A stretch of DNA of 64,000 bases from Nepenthes gracilis. Its lineage: Eukaryota > Streptophyta > Magnoliopsida > Caryophyllales > Nepenthaceae. The stretch's first letter is position 1. The number at the start of each line of letters is the position of its first letter. The stretch covers positions 8,203,947 to 8,267,946 of the forward strand of contig BSYO01000022.1 of the NCBI GenBank assembly GCA_033239525.1. Direction: 5' to 3'. Positions 24,330 through 51,093 of this stretch are shown here, in pieces. Position numbers and translations under genes: made by a program. The notes under the pieces were generated by a model that saw only the letters and a list, made by a program, of their open reading frames with translations, was not told the DNA's origin and did not search any database.

Positions 24330-24600
24330 ATACTTTTGGATTTTGAACACCGAGGCCACAGATCACATGATCTGCGGACCCCTCTTGTATTTTCGCAACC
24401 GGCTTGCCATTGCTAGCGCTGTGAAACTGCCTAATGGGAGTACAGTGCCTGTGTCTCATGTTGGTGATGTTAAACTGTTCCTCCAGATTACACTCACCAA
24501 TGTTTTATGCGTCCCCTCCTTCAGATTTAACTTGCTTTCTGTGAAAGCCCTTACTGCTTCTATTCGTTCTTGGTATGTTGTTTTCTCTAACCTGTGCTTA
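24330..24600 (+). pseudogene. C2 protease, active site mutated
   Basis: The segment WILNTEATDHMICGPLL at about 24337 occupies the place of the D-S-G-A box, which here reads N-T-E-A, so the catalytic aspartate is lost. SVKLPNGSTVPVSHVGDV and LTNVLCVPSFRFNLLSV follow, as in other Copia proteases. The frame is open, so the defect is missense. Confidence 0.85.
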
Positions 24601-24639
24601 ATTCCGGACCTTGCCTCTTGGACCACGATTGGAATGGGT

Positions 24640-25785
24640 GAAGAGAAAAATGGTTTATACTATCTGCTGCATAATGATGTGCATCCAAATACCTTGGCTG
24701 GCCTTCTCTCCAAACTTCCGAAGCAGATTGCAAAGCCCTCTGCTAATTTTGTTTCATTACCAGTTGACTTATGGTATTACAGATTAGGACACGTGTCCCA
24801 TTCCAGAATTCAATTAATACGTGATCCCGTTGTAAAAGAAGCATTACATTCCTTTAATGAAATTTCCTGTTCCATTTGTCATATGGCTAAGCAACGTCGT
24901 CTTCCCTTCACTCCCAGCATCCATAAGTCACACACGTTATTTGCTATGGTGCATTGTGACTTATGGGAACCCTTTTCAGAAGAATCTTATGACGGATATA
25001 AGTATTTCTTGACCATCGTTGATGACCTTTCAAGAAGTACTTGGATTTATCTTCTGAGACAAAAATCTGACACAAAAATATGTTTAGAGGCCTTCTACAA
25101 TCTTATCGCAACATAATTTAATGTTAACATTAAAATTATTCGCACTGACAATGGGTCCGAATTCAGTCTGGGAGATTTCTACAGTAAAAAAGGTGTTATC
25201 CACCAACGCAGTTGTGTGGAAACACCACAGCAAAATGGTGTTGTTGAACGTAAATACCAACATTTATTAAATGTAGCCAGAGTCATTAGATTTCAATCAG
25301 GCCTTCCACTGAAGTATTGGAGTGATTGCATTCTCACTGCTGCTTATATTATAAATAGAATCCCCACTCCAGTATTAGAAAATAAGACTCCATATGAAAT
25401 CTTGTTTGGAGTTAAACCGAGTTATACTCACTTACGTGTTTTTGGCTGCTTATGTTTTGCTTCCACCCTTGCTCGGGACCGAAAAAAATTTGACTCCCGA
25501 AGTAGGACTTGTGTATTTTTTGACTATCCCTTTGGTGTTAAAGGTTATAAGCTACTTGACTTACACAGCCACAGCACATTTTACTCTAAGGATGTCACTT
25601 TTCATGAAAATATTTTCCCTTTTCAGAATAAGACTGGAACTGCCTCTGAAATTGATAAACAATCTCTTATCATCCCTGACATTATTGTGAATCCAGATGA
25701 CAATCAACCACCTGTTGAATCACCCGGTAATGAAGAACAGGCTGTCTTAACCCCTGACCAGGGACCATTGGAAACCACTCTATGA
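24640..25785 (+). pseudogene. C2 integrase relic
   Basis: The pre-integrase zinc region is LWYYRLGHVSHSRIQLI ... CSICHMAKQRRLPF. The catalytic core contains VHCDLWEPF, IVDDLSRSTWIYLL, a TAA at 25114-25116, RTDNGSEF and [14 protein letters not shown], so the D, D and E positions are present. The C-terminal part has [20 protein letters not shown], and a TGA lies at 25783-25785. Confidence 0.88.
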
Positions 25786-27612
25786 GTGTTAGATTACCAG
25801 TCGCAACCTAGTATTTCCACTGATTCCGTCACACACTTACCATCCCCTATGCAAGATAAAACTCCCCTTCGTAGAACCACTAGAGCTAGAAAAGCTCCTA
25901 AATACCTCAAGGATTTCCACTGTAATCACGCATACCAGATTACCTCCACTCAAAGCATCCATGGCACACCTTATCCCCTTGAAAAATATCTATCCTATCA
26001 CAGACTATCTCCCACCTACAGTCTCTTTTCATCTTCCGTCTCTTCACAAATTGAACCACAAACCTACGCTCAAGCTATGTCTGATCCTAATTGGTGTAAC
26101 GCTATAAAAGCAGAGTTGAACGCTCTTGAATCAAATCACACCTGGATCGTCACTAATCTCCCCCCAGGAAAGAAAGCTATCGGATGTCGATATGTTTTCA
26201 AATTAAAACTCAATAATGATGGAAGTATCGAAAGATACAAGTGTCGGTTAGTAGCAAAAGGATACATACAACAGGAACGAGTGGACTATCATGAAACATT
26301 TTCTCCAGTTGCCAAACTTAGCACAGTACGATGCCTCTTAGCTATAGCCGCCATCAAAGGGTGGCACTTATACCACTTTGATGTCAACAATGCCTTTCTA
26401 AATGGGACCCTAAACAAAGAAATATATATGAAACCACCTCCTGGTTACCTCACGGAAGGTCCTAACCAAGTATGTAAACTGTCCAAAAGTATCTATGGTC
26501 TTAAACAAACCTCTCGATAATGGTATTCAAAACTTTCCAGTTCTCGAATCACTTTTGGTTTCATTCAATCCAAAGTAGATTACAATTTATTTACTAAACG
26601 AGACAATCAATCTTTTACAGCCCTCCTAGTCTATGTTGATGACATCATTGTTGCTGGTAATTGTTTGCATTCGATAACCTCTATTAAATCCTTTCTAAAT
26701 CGGATTTTCAAAATAAAGGACTTGGGTGTTTTACGATACTTCCTTGGCATTGAAGTTGCCCGATCACCGAAGGGTTTTCATATTTGTCAATGCAAGTACA
26801 CTCTTGACATTTTGGCGGACTCTAGGACCATTGGTTCTAAACCCCAGAAACTACCCATGGACCAAAATTTAAAATTACGTAAGGAGACAGGAGTTGCTCT
26901 CAAAGATCCTAGTGTGTATAGACGACTCATTGGTCGCCTTTTGTACCTCACTGTCACACGGCCTGATATTGCCTATGCTGTACAAATTTTAAGTCAATTT
27001 ATGATTCAACCTACCATTGATCATTTAAACGCTGCATATCAAGTATTACGCTATTTAAAACTCAATCCTGGTCAAGGCATACTGCTCTCTTCAGCATCTA
27101 CCATTCAACTCCAAGCCTTTTGCAATGCTGATTGGGCTTCTTATCCAGATACACGTCGCTCCATCACAGGTTACTGTATCTTCATAGGGCACTCTCTTAT
27201 TTCTTGGAAATGCAAGAAGCAATCTGTTGTCTCTCGCTCATCCGCTGAAATCGAATATCGATCCATGGCTACTACTACTTGTGAATTGTCTTGACTCCGT
27301 TATATTCTGACTGATTTGCAGGTTTTGCATCCCCACGCAGCACTCCTATACTGTGACAATCAAACCGCTCTTTACATTGCCGCCAATCCTGTTTTCCATG
27401 AACGCACCAAGCACATCGAGCTGGACTGTCATCTCGTTCGTGACAAAATTCAAAAAGGCAGCATTCGCACTCATCATGTCACTACTCACAATCAACTTGC
27501 GGATATCTTCACCAAGCCTTTACCCTCACATCGGTTGAACTTCCATTTATCCAAGATGGGCATCATTAACATATACGCTCCATCTTGCGGGGGCGTATTA
27601 GAAAATACGTGA
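25786..27612 (+). pseudogene. C2 reverse transcriptase and RNase H relic
   Basis: RT motifs are ALESNHTWIVTNLPPGKKA, FDVNNAFLNGTLNKEIYM, SIYGLKQTS, then TAA at 26518-26520, and the intact active site LVYVDDIIVAG near 26630. RNase H motifs are CNADWASYPDTRRSITGYC, SWKCKKQSVVSRSSAEIEY, TGA at 27292-27294, [34 protein letters not shown] and [10 protein letters not shown]. All segments share one frame with the pol part upstream. Confidence 0.92.
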
Positions 27613-27938
27613 TATTATTTTTCCATATTTTTTGTATATCTTGTATCTTGTCATATATTGTGTATTTTGTATTTTAGTGTTGTTTGATTTATTTTAGGAT
27701 AGTTTTCTTTTCGGCCCGTTTTCTTTTGGCCCGTTGTATATTTCTTTGTATATTTCTTTTAGGCAAGTTTTGTCAATAAAACCGCCTCACCCCTCGAGCC
27801 TTGTGCATCGTGTGGTGATTGATTATGCTCCACAGAACATTAATTGCAACAACAGCTTTGCTGCAAACCTTTCTTCTTCGATTTTGCTTCTCATCTTCTT
27901 GAAGCTTCCGTTCTTCAAAGCTTCCACCTTTTCTTACA
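27596..27938 (+). repeat. 3' LTR of Copia C2
   Basis: Nearly identical to 22734-23064, plus a 12-base tandem duplication (GTATATTTCTTT) around 27740. It is preceded by the purine tract GCGGGGGCG. Confidence 0.93.
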
Positions 27939-27957
27939 CTTTTTGATAATAAACTGC

Positions 27958-28110
27958 TCAAGCTAACATCTTATCGTTGTCAACAAACCGCTCTCGAGCA
28001 ATTTGTAGCTCGGACCCTCTGACGAGCTGATATCGCGCATAAATTTTTTGGATTTCTTCTACAACTTGAGCGTGTCCTATGCGGCAGTAGTATGCACGAA
28101 CTCCAGAAAT
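27958..28110 (-). pseudogene. exon-like fragment of an unidentified gene
   Basis: On the minus strand a splice-acceptor-like TTAAGCTGCAG (28116) is followed by an open stretch of 50 codons ending in TGA at 27958-27960. It begins ISGVRAYYCRIGHAQVV, continues EEIQKIYARYQLVRGSELQI and ends FVDNDKMLA. The composition looks like a real conserved protein, but I do not recognise the family. A possible upstream exon at about 28285-28350 (KLNKVVMDACE, then a stop, then ALKMSAEDNKT) ends in a good GTAAGT donor but does not join in phase, so I call this a pseudogene or gene fragment. Copia C2 inserted about 15 bases downstream of its stop. Confidence 0.4.
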
Positions 28111-28499
28111 CTGCAGCTTAACGATTGTCATTCAACAATACAGCATACATGCTCTGAAAATTTACATTAACTTCGACACTGTAATAGCTAGTATATGCCG
28201 CATAACTCAAACTTAGATAAGATGATGAATAATGTGTCAAAAAATATCAATTGAAATAAAGCATGACACTTACGTCTTATTGTCCTCTGCACTCATCTTT
28301 AATGCTTATTCACATGCGTCCATGACCACTTTATTAAGCTTTGTTTGGATTTTCTACCCACAAATCAACCCGTGAAAAGAGATGTCAAGAAATCGCAACC
28401 ACACAGCCAAGGAGAGGAATTCAGGTTCAGGAAGCTTCTGTGTATTCCGAGAGTGTCGACACAGTGGGCTCATCCATTTCTTCATTTTACTAACACCGA

Positions 28500-31400
28500 T
28501 GCTTAGAGAGAGAGAGTGGGTGGGTTTGTGTTAAGCATGACATGACCAGTCATACCATCACAATTGCCCTAAACTCTGACCAGTCATGCCGTCACATTTC
28601 GCCATGTCAATATCAAAAGCGGCTTAGCTACAAATATATTTAAACTAAAAATAAGGAAAAAAAAAAAAAAGAGGATATTATTTCTTGCATTTTTATATCC
28701 ATCTTTATCTAAATATGACAATCTATTTGACTAATTTGTACAATATGAGAAATATTATATATTAGGGTTGGTTATTTTTATGTAAATTTTATGATCTATT
28801 ATGAATATATTTTTGTATGAAATTATATATATATTTTTATTGATTTTATTGATAATGATGCTGATTTTTGGGTGATAGATTAATAGAACGTATGTGCTTG
28901 TTTAAATCTAGATGAAAGTTTTAGTAGGACATTAGTTGAAAGCGACCACTTGATGTATGGTCTAAGGGTAGGCAATGGTCCATTGCTCAACTTGCACTCA
29001 AGAGGAGGATCCTATGAATGATTTTTGAAATGATCAGGATTTGAGTAGTGCTTGAGCAATACGACATTTTATAAATACTAAATAGTAAAAATAGATTAAA
29101 TATAACAATATCTAAATGTTTTTTTTTAGAGCAACGCTGAGAGACAAAAAAAAAGAATAAATTTATTTAACTTAACAGTTTATTTTTTTTAGCTTTCTCT
29201 TTAATCTTTATCGATCAATTTCTAGTACAATCATACTCTAACCATTTAAATTTTTTAACAGTTTAGTCAACCAGTTACCAAACATATGTTTATTCGGTTT
29301 GTGAGTTTTGCTCAAGTGATACAGCTTAGTCCATGGACCAAGTAGCTATAACATATTAGTCTTTGAAAATCCGGACCAATCACCTCAATCTCAATCTATA
29401 TTTGGAAGTTCAAGTTAACTTGAATTTTGGCTTAGATTCACCGTTTATTATTATGTATTTGCATACCGAAAATGTGAACGGTGTTAGTATCTGAATAACC
29501 ATAATGATTTACAATGAAATATTTTTACGAACTCTCAAGTCCTGTAATTTTGTTCTTAATTTTGAGAAGAAATTTTATAGTATAATGTTTGCTTTATTTA
29601 TTATTTTTTTACTATGTTCATATAACGAAAGCATAATTTTTCATAGTACTTATTTCCAATAGATTAAATCCAAAATGTAGGAAGCAATCAACACCCAAAT
29701 GTCATTTGATGCAAACCTACTAAGTACACATCTTATTTTTGGTAAGTAACAAATTTATATGAACATCAAAAGTAAACAATTTTTTTCTAAAATGACTACA
29801 CGATAGAAAATTCGAATGAGATCGACGATAATTTATGGTAAATTTATATCACAAAAGCAATCATCAGACGAAAAAGAAAAAAAGAAAAAAGAAAAATGGT
29901 GTAATATTTGATCCATCAGTACATGACCAATTTGACAAAATTATTACAAATACAAGGAAATATTTTCATGGACTAGTTTAAAATTGTTGAGTGAATTTAT
30001 GATTTCCCTTCTTATTCCCCTCTTTTTATACTCAGAGCCATAAGCCATCTTATTAAACCTAATTCAAAATCAGCATTTTTGGAAAAAGATAATAGATTAA
30101 TTGAAAATTTTATATAATATATTAAAAATATTATACATATTTCAATAGATTCTAAGGCATTTTTTCAAATACCCATATATGTTTTAATAATTTTTAATAT
30201 TCTGTTTCTTGTGTATAAATATAATTTCTCAGTTACTTGTGTCCTTAGTTAACATCATTGATTATATGATATCTTATCTATCTATGCTAATAAATTCATA
30301 TAAAAATAAATAAATAAAATAAATTTTATATAAATACTCCAAAGAATAAAATTCCCAAAATGACATTTTAGGATATCTTTGAAAAGATTGAAATAAAATA
30401 TATTAAAACAATTTATTAAAGAATTATATTTGAATTATAAATATGCAGAATAAGTAACATTATTTTAGAAAAATATAAGAAATATATTTTTAATTAATTA
30501 TTAGTTAATTAAAAATGGTTGTCATTTTTAACGTTTGAACTTAAGCTGTCAATTAAATATGAAAATATTTTCTATTTTTTATTTTTTATATGTACAAACA
30601 TATAAAAATATGAAAAAATAATAATAAACTACATTTCATCAAATATTAAAAAAATATATAAAATGTTAAAATATATCATTTAAAAAGTGATTGTTTTATA
30701 CTAGTTGAATTATAAATAGTAAAAATATTTTTTAAATATAATATAATATAATATTAATTATATATAATTTTAAAATGGTCTGAATTTTTACATAATCATG
30801 TGTGATAAGAGTTTGAATATTGCACGATGTACGGAAGCTTATCTTACTAAATAGGATAGGGAAGGAGTAAAAAAAAAAAAAAAAAAGGCAAACAAATATG
30901 GCTTTAAATTGCAAAATAAATCTGACTTATGAGCTTCTAATTTATGCATAAATCTTTATATATTTTTTTAAAAATTAAAAAAAAACCACTTTATAAATTC
31001 ATAATTTTTTTTATCACTTATACTCAAAATTATACATAATTATTATAACAAAAAACATAACACTAAATCTTATTAAATTAAATTTAATATAAATATAGAT
31101 CTAATTTAGATAAAAATTTATAATTAATAATTTAGATTAGACTAAATAAGATCCGATTATCGAAATAAAAATCTTAATCGTGCCCACATATAAGTTCAAT
31201 CAAGCCCGTTCGATTGGTCTATGAGCTTTTTTTTAATTTTTAATATGTTATTTAAAAATTTATATTTGTATAAAAATATTTAAAAATATATTATATTTTA
31301 AAAATTATAATATTTAGAATTAAATATTACCTAAGTATATATTTTAATAAATAATTTATTTTATAAAAAAATTATTAATTATATAAAAATATAATCTAAT

Positions 31401-34400
31401 AAAATAAAATTTTTTAATTTATATTTATTTAAATTATAAAATATATTTATGAAAAATTATAATTCGGTCGAACCTAACCAAGCCAGATATTTTAACCCAC
31501 AATTAAACTTTAGCTAAAAAAATAATCTATTTTAATTTTATGATCGTATCTATCTGTAATATTTTTATTTTTAAATAAATTATATAAAATTTTAAATTAA
31601 TTGAATTGAATTAATTAATTAGTTATATATTACAATATTTTTGATAATTTTATTATAAATAAAATAATATCACGTGACAGATCAAGTGGACTGCCGTTGT
31701 TCAGTCATGCTTGCTTTTAGCAGATCAAACACGTGATGAACACTCTTGTTTTGTTTTCTTTTGTTTTTTTTTTTTTTTTTCTTTTTTGAAAAGTTGTCGT
31801 GACATTTCTACTGAGGAATATAAAATATTGAAAAATACTTTTAACTTTTTTAATATTTTAATTTTCATTCTTAATTTTTTTTTAAAATGTAAATTTTATT
31901 TTTTAAATAAATATGTTTTATATGAAAAATAATTTTATTCATCCATATTTTAAGTCTAATGTTAATATATTGGTAATGCAAAAACAACTAAAAATTTCAA
32001 AAATAAAAATTAAATTGATTTTTTAAAGGTTTTTTTGTGATAATTTGGAGATTTTTTTCATTATTGATAAATAATATATTTAAAAAATTTAAAAAAATAT
32101 ATATTTTTAACTATTTCTTTTTTTTTAATTTAAGAAAATTGCTTGAGCAGCCAGAGAAATTTACCACACGAAGAGCACACAGAAACAGTGGGATTGCACA
32201 CGCCAACATTTGCTGGGCACGTGTCACATCAGAATATAGGAGCCTTATAATCTTACCGCCATGTGCCATTAACAAGACAGTTTTTTTTTCTAAAAATAAA
32301 AATAAATTAAAAAATAAAAAATTACGAGAAAAAACTATACTCTCTACTTATAAATAAAAAAATAATTATTAAAAATCAAATATAAATTATATAAATCATA
32401 TTTCTCCAAAGCAAATGAGTAGCCATAGCCGCCAAGAAATCAAACACGTGAGTGGCTTTTTAAAGATTAAATAATAATAATTTAAATTTTATTTATAATA
32501 ATATTAAAATTATTTTATTAAATCATATTTTATCATTTACACTTGGATAAATATATTTTTTTTGTATTATGAAAATAAGACTATATATATTAAAAAAATT
32601 TTAATATATTTTTTAATATGTAGCATGTATAAATAATAAATTATTAAAAAAATAAAACATGAATTAATATTTTTCTGTCTTACTTTTAAGATATAAAGTC
32701 TATATATTTAATCTAAAATTTTAAAAATAAAAATATATTATTTTAAATTTGATTATTTTATAAATTTAATGAAAATGAATCCAATGATTCCACGTATTCC
32801 CATAGCACTTCCACCGGGCCCCACAGAGATCGCGGTCTGATGCATTGAACGCGTGTCAATAAATACAGCCGACAGACAGAAAAGGCCGCACTACTTCTAG
32901 CAAGTTGAGGTAGCCACGTGCTCCTGGTTTTCATTGTACGGCCCTCAAAGGGAAAGTGGGCCCCATCAATATCTCCACTATTTTAATTTCCTTTTTTTTT
33001 CTTTTCGGTTTTTTTAAAGTAAAATATTCCGCCAGTAGGATTCCAAGGAAATGGGAAGCAACGAGGATATGCGTCAACCCACAACAACTCCGTGGGCCCA
33101 CCTCAGAAGAACTGCCACGTGGATGGATAATATATTTTTTAAAAAATGGTTATTGATTTACCGTAATTTGTATTTATTTTTATTAGAAGTTTGATTCATA
33201 TTATATATATAAAATATATTTGAGTAAAGTTAGGTTGTTTGATAAGTTCAATTCAACCGATTTAGAATTTTATAAATTTTTGTTAATATATATTGATATT
33301 ATTAACTTATATAATTAAAAAGTTATGTTAAATTAATTATTTAAACATGATATAATTTTGAAAAAATATAATAAATTTGATAAGATCCTAATTATGAATT
33401 GTTTATAAATATATTATTTTTAATAAAAATAAATTTTAAATAAATTACTTTAATATATTGTATTTGCATATAAAAATTGTTTATTTAAACATATATACAG
33501 AGAATATTTTAATATAAAGATAATAATGTTAAAATATTTATATTTTGGGTACTTTTTTTACCTAAATATAAATTTTTTAAGCTAAAAATTTTAAATTAAA
33601 AGTGCTTTGCCATAACCGAGGAAATACCAAAGGTTGAGCGTATAATTTAGAAAATTAATTACACCGTGTTAAAAGTTTAAAAAAAATGGTAAATGGTTAT
33701 AATGTCTACATATAGATTTAATTTAATTTATTTGATGTTGCTGTTTTTTTTTCTCTCTCTCATACCTATTAAGGTATTTATAATTAATAGTTGTATCATT
33801 CCATATATTAATACTAAGATACTATATTTAATTTGAAGCCATTTTCTAGCACATAAAAATTTAGTTAGTATAGCCGCTTAAATATTTTAAAAATTTTATT
33901 TTTTTCACCCTCTTTAAAAAAATAAAAAAAAATAAATATATAAAATAAAATAAAATATCATAATTATTAATTTAAAATTTAATAATAATACCTAACGATT
34001 AAATTAACTTCATAACAAAAATATATATATAAAAAATGAAAAAATAAGTTCATGGGCTCAAGTTTATCTGCCAGGGTGGCCATTGCTTTTTTGCTTGTTC
34101 TCTTTTGAAAAGGGATGTAGGAAGGGTGAGGGTGGGGGAAGGCACATTGACAAGTTGACAGGGAGGATGAAGACACGCAAGAACTCATCCTTAGGCTGCT
34201 GAATTCACAGCTTCAATGATAGTCCTAGAGAGAGAAAGAGAAAGAATCAACGGTGGAGAGGCTGCTGAGATTCCAGTGATTTAAAATTTTGGATATTATT
34301 TAAATCATTCCATATATAAAACGACACGAATTTATAATTATAGAGGATTTCATCCTTTAAAAATATGGATATTTTTTTTGTTTTATTTAAGTAATTTATT

Positions 34401-34570
34401 TTTAAATAAATAGTTATAATTTAAATATTTTAAAAAAATTAAAAATTATTTAAAATATTTATTAAATTATAATTATTTATTTAAAAATAAATAGTTTAGA
34501 TTATAAAAAATAGATTTTCATATTTTTTTGAAGAGAGATCATTTTTGAATTATTTTTCTGAGGTGAATCC
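28500..34570. other. long AT-rich intergenic region upstream of the ABCC gene
   Basis: No gene is supported. It consists mainly of A/T runs, with an AG microsatellite near 28508, an A-run near 30868 and T-runs near 31755. Short GC-richer islands at 31671-31745, 32140-32280, 32400-32455 and 32780-33125 stand out and each carries CACGTG boxes. Open frames here are low-complexity and lack motifs. Confidence 0.6.
31671..33121. promoter_or_regulatory. cluster of six CACGTG boxes
   Basis: CACGTG occurs at 31671, 31730, 32218, 32445, 32915 and 33116. CACGTG is the G-box bound by bZIP and bHLH factors, and ACGTG is the ABRE core. They sit 1.4-2.9 kb before the ABCC TATA box, in DNA that is otherwise very AT-rich. 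Control of the ABCC gene is an inference. Confidence 0.45.
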
Positions 34571-34576
34571 GGAGCT

Positions 34577-34584
34577 TATAAAAA
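34577..34584 (+). promoter_or_regulatory. TATA box of the ABCC gene
   Basis: TATAAAAA lies 374 bases before the chosen ATG. A C/T-rich leader follows (34620-34710) that suits a plant 5' UTR starting near 34610. Confidence 0.6.
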
Positions 34585-34642
34585 GAAAGCAGTATCACCA
34601 ACCCCACCATGCATACAGCGTAGATTTCTCGTACTCCTCCTT

Positions 34643-34659
34643 CGCCGCCTATAGCGGCG
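34643..34659 (+). other. GC hairpin in the ABCC leader
   Basis: CGCCGC-CTATA-GCGGCG forms a perfect 6-bp stem with a 5-base loop in an otherwise AT-rich leader. It would sit near the cap of the mRNA. Confidence 0.5.
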
Positions 34660-34714
34660 GGCATTTTTCTCAAGTTTCTCAAATTTCATTCTAACAAACC
34701 CTTCTGAAAATCAG

Positions 34715-34865
34715 GTTAAGAGCCATAGATTTTGTTACCGTGATTATGTTTTATTTTGCTTTTATTTCTGTCATCTCTGCATTTTCTCTGTCAGTTCTCA
34801 AACTGGTTTTCTGGTGTTTTGATTATAACGTCATTGGCTCTTTGTTTTTTTGGGTCTATTCACAG
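34715..34865 (+). other. proposed 5' UTR intron of the ABCC gene
   Basis: AATCAG|GTTAAG at 34714/34715 and TTCACAG| at 34865 give a plausible 151-base leader intron with T-rich content. If it is not spliced, an upstream in-frame ATG at 34756 would lengthen the protein by 65 residues. Confidence 0.5.
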
Positions 34866-34950
34866 GTCGATAATTCAGAATCTCTCTGTTCTCCAGTTCA
34901 GCAAACAGGTTGCGAACTTGGTTTCTCAGGGCTTTTTACCGTCGGTTTTA

Positions 34951-49809
<14,859 letters not shown>

Positions 49810-51090
49810 AGGGAAACTTCTATCAAGAATGAGAAAGCTCAATTATGCGCCCTGCGAAAAAGTTATGAATGCTGCAACATCAATCACAGAGAATCCAATG
49901 GCCGGGAGCCAAAGGCAGCATCTTCTTGAGCTGCCATGATAAACATCAATTGATAAAAAGGAGAACAGGCGTAGACAGACACAAGATTGGCACTACTGAC
50001 ATGAATCGGAAAACCAATTCAAGTTCAAAGATCATTTTTTTAACCTCTTACAGGGTATAGTCGTTCATCATTGTTCTTGAAGTATCAGTACTTTCATGGG
50101 CAATCTTTGATATTCTCACAAAATTTTGACTCAGCGTAGTTGTATGAAATGGTTAAATTTCATCAGCTCTTTCCTAGATGACCATAAATCAATTTGGCGC
50201 AAGAGTTGAACAAATAATGAAGAGAAAAACTGAGAAAGAATGACCCAATTTATGTGGAGAACATTTCAAGTCAAGATGGAAAGCCAGGGGAAGGAATTAG
50301 TTCAGTTTCCTAATTTACAAATTAAGATTACAACGGCCGAGAAATTCTCTAGATCTCTGAATCCAAAATTTCTAAACTGAGATTGCCTCTCAAACGCTCA
50401 CGCAGCCTTCTAGAATTAGAAGATTAATTAAGTGGGTTGTTAAGATAATGAGTAGTCACATTAAAAAATAAAACAAAGAATGACAAGATCAGTTATCGTT
50501 TTGAAGTTATACCCATATAAAATAGAATAAGGAAAAAACATTTAAGATAGTTTGGGTATCTAAAGCATATGCTGCAGGAAACATTTATGAATAAATGTGA
50601 GTTATTTACAATTGGATGAAAGAAAAGAATCAAAACATAAGAAAATTCAGTATGTAGTGATAACAAAATGATTTAAAATTACCTGTACTTTAATGATAAA
50701 ATCAAATTGATATAACTGACCTTATTTAGGAGGATATAAAATTACCTTATTATTGTTGTTGTATAATGATTAAACAAAAGAGGGGCTCAAACAAAAATAT
50801 CACAAGACTTCATGAGTTTCATTTACCTACCTTCACTCACTTCATCATTTGGTGTGTTGGTTATGAATTTAACGATTACATCATGTCTATCCGTAGAAAT
50901 GAATAAAAGTAAAAATTAAATATTATTTCTAAGAATTTAAAAAAGGTGAAAATATAATTGAAAATTACAATTAATTTTTGGTTTGTTTTTGAATAGGTAA
51001 AGATTGAGTTCTAAAATGATTTTCTAGCAAGAATAGTAAGAAAACATAAGAAACTAATGTGATTTGATCTTTTTATCATTGTGAGATTAC
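49810..51090. other. ABCC 3' UTR and AT-rich downstream DNA
   Basis: The UTR probably runs to around 50215, where an AATAAT signal occurs. No other gene or element was recognised. Confidence 0.45.
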
Positions 51091-51093
51091 AAA

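Larger units (their letters stand above)
22729..27943 (+). mobile_element. Copia element C2, youngest copy, TSD CTTTT
   Basis: LTRs at 22734-23064 and 27596-27938, primer site at 23065-23077 and duplicated target CTTTT at 22729-22733 and 27939-27943. By eye the LTRs differ by seven substitutions over 331 bases plus one 12-base duplication in the 3' LTR, about 2%. The polyprotein reads almost continuously from 23078 to 27612, broken by five nonsense codons and one frameshift. Order gag-protease-integrase-RT-RNase H identifies Ty1/Copia. Confidence 0.96.

Noticed and set aside
31711..32357. Open frames in the AT-rich upstream region
   Set aside because: Low-complexity Phe/Lys-rich translations from T and A runs, with no motif or splice context.
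34756..34950. Upstream in-frame ATG as the start of the ABCC protein
   Set aside because: It lies within a likely leader intron (34715-34865), and the extra residues are not like ABCC N-termini. The ATG at 34951 directly starts the first TMD0 helix.
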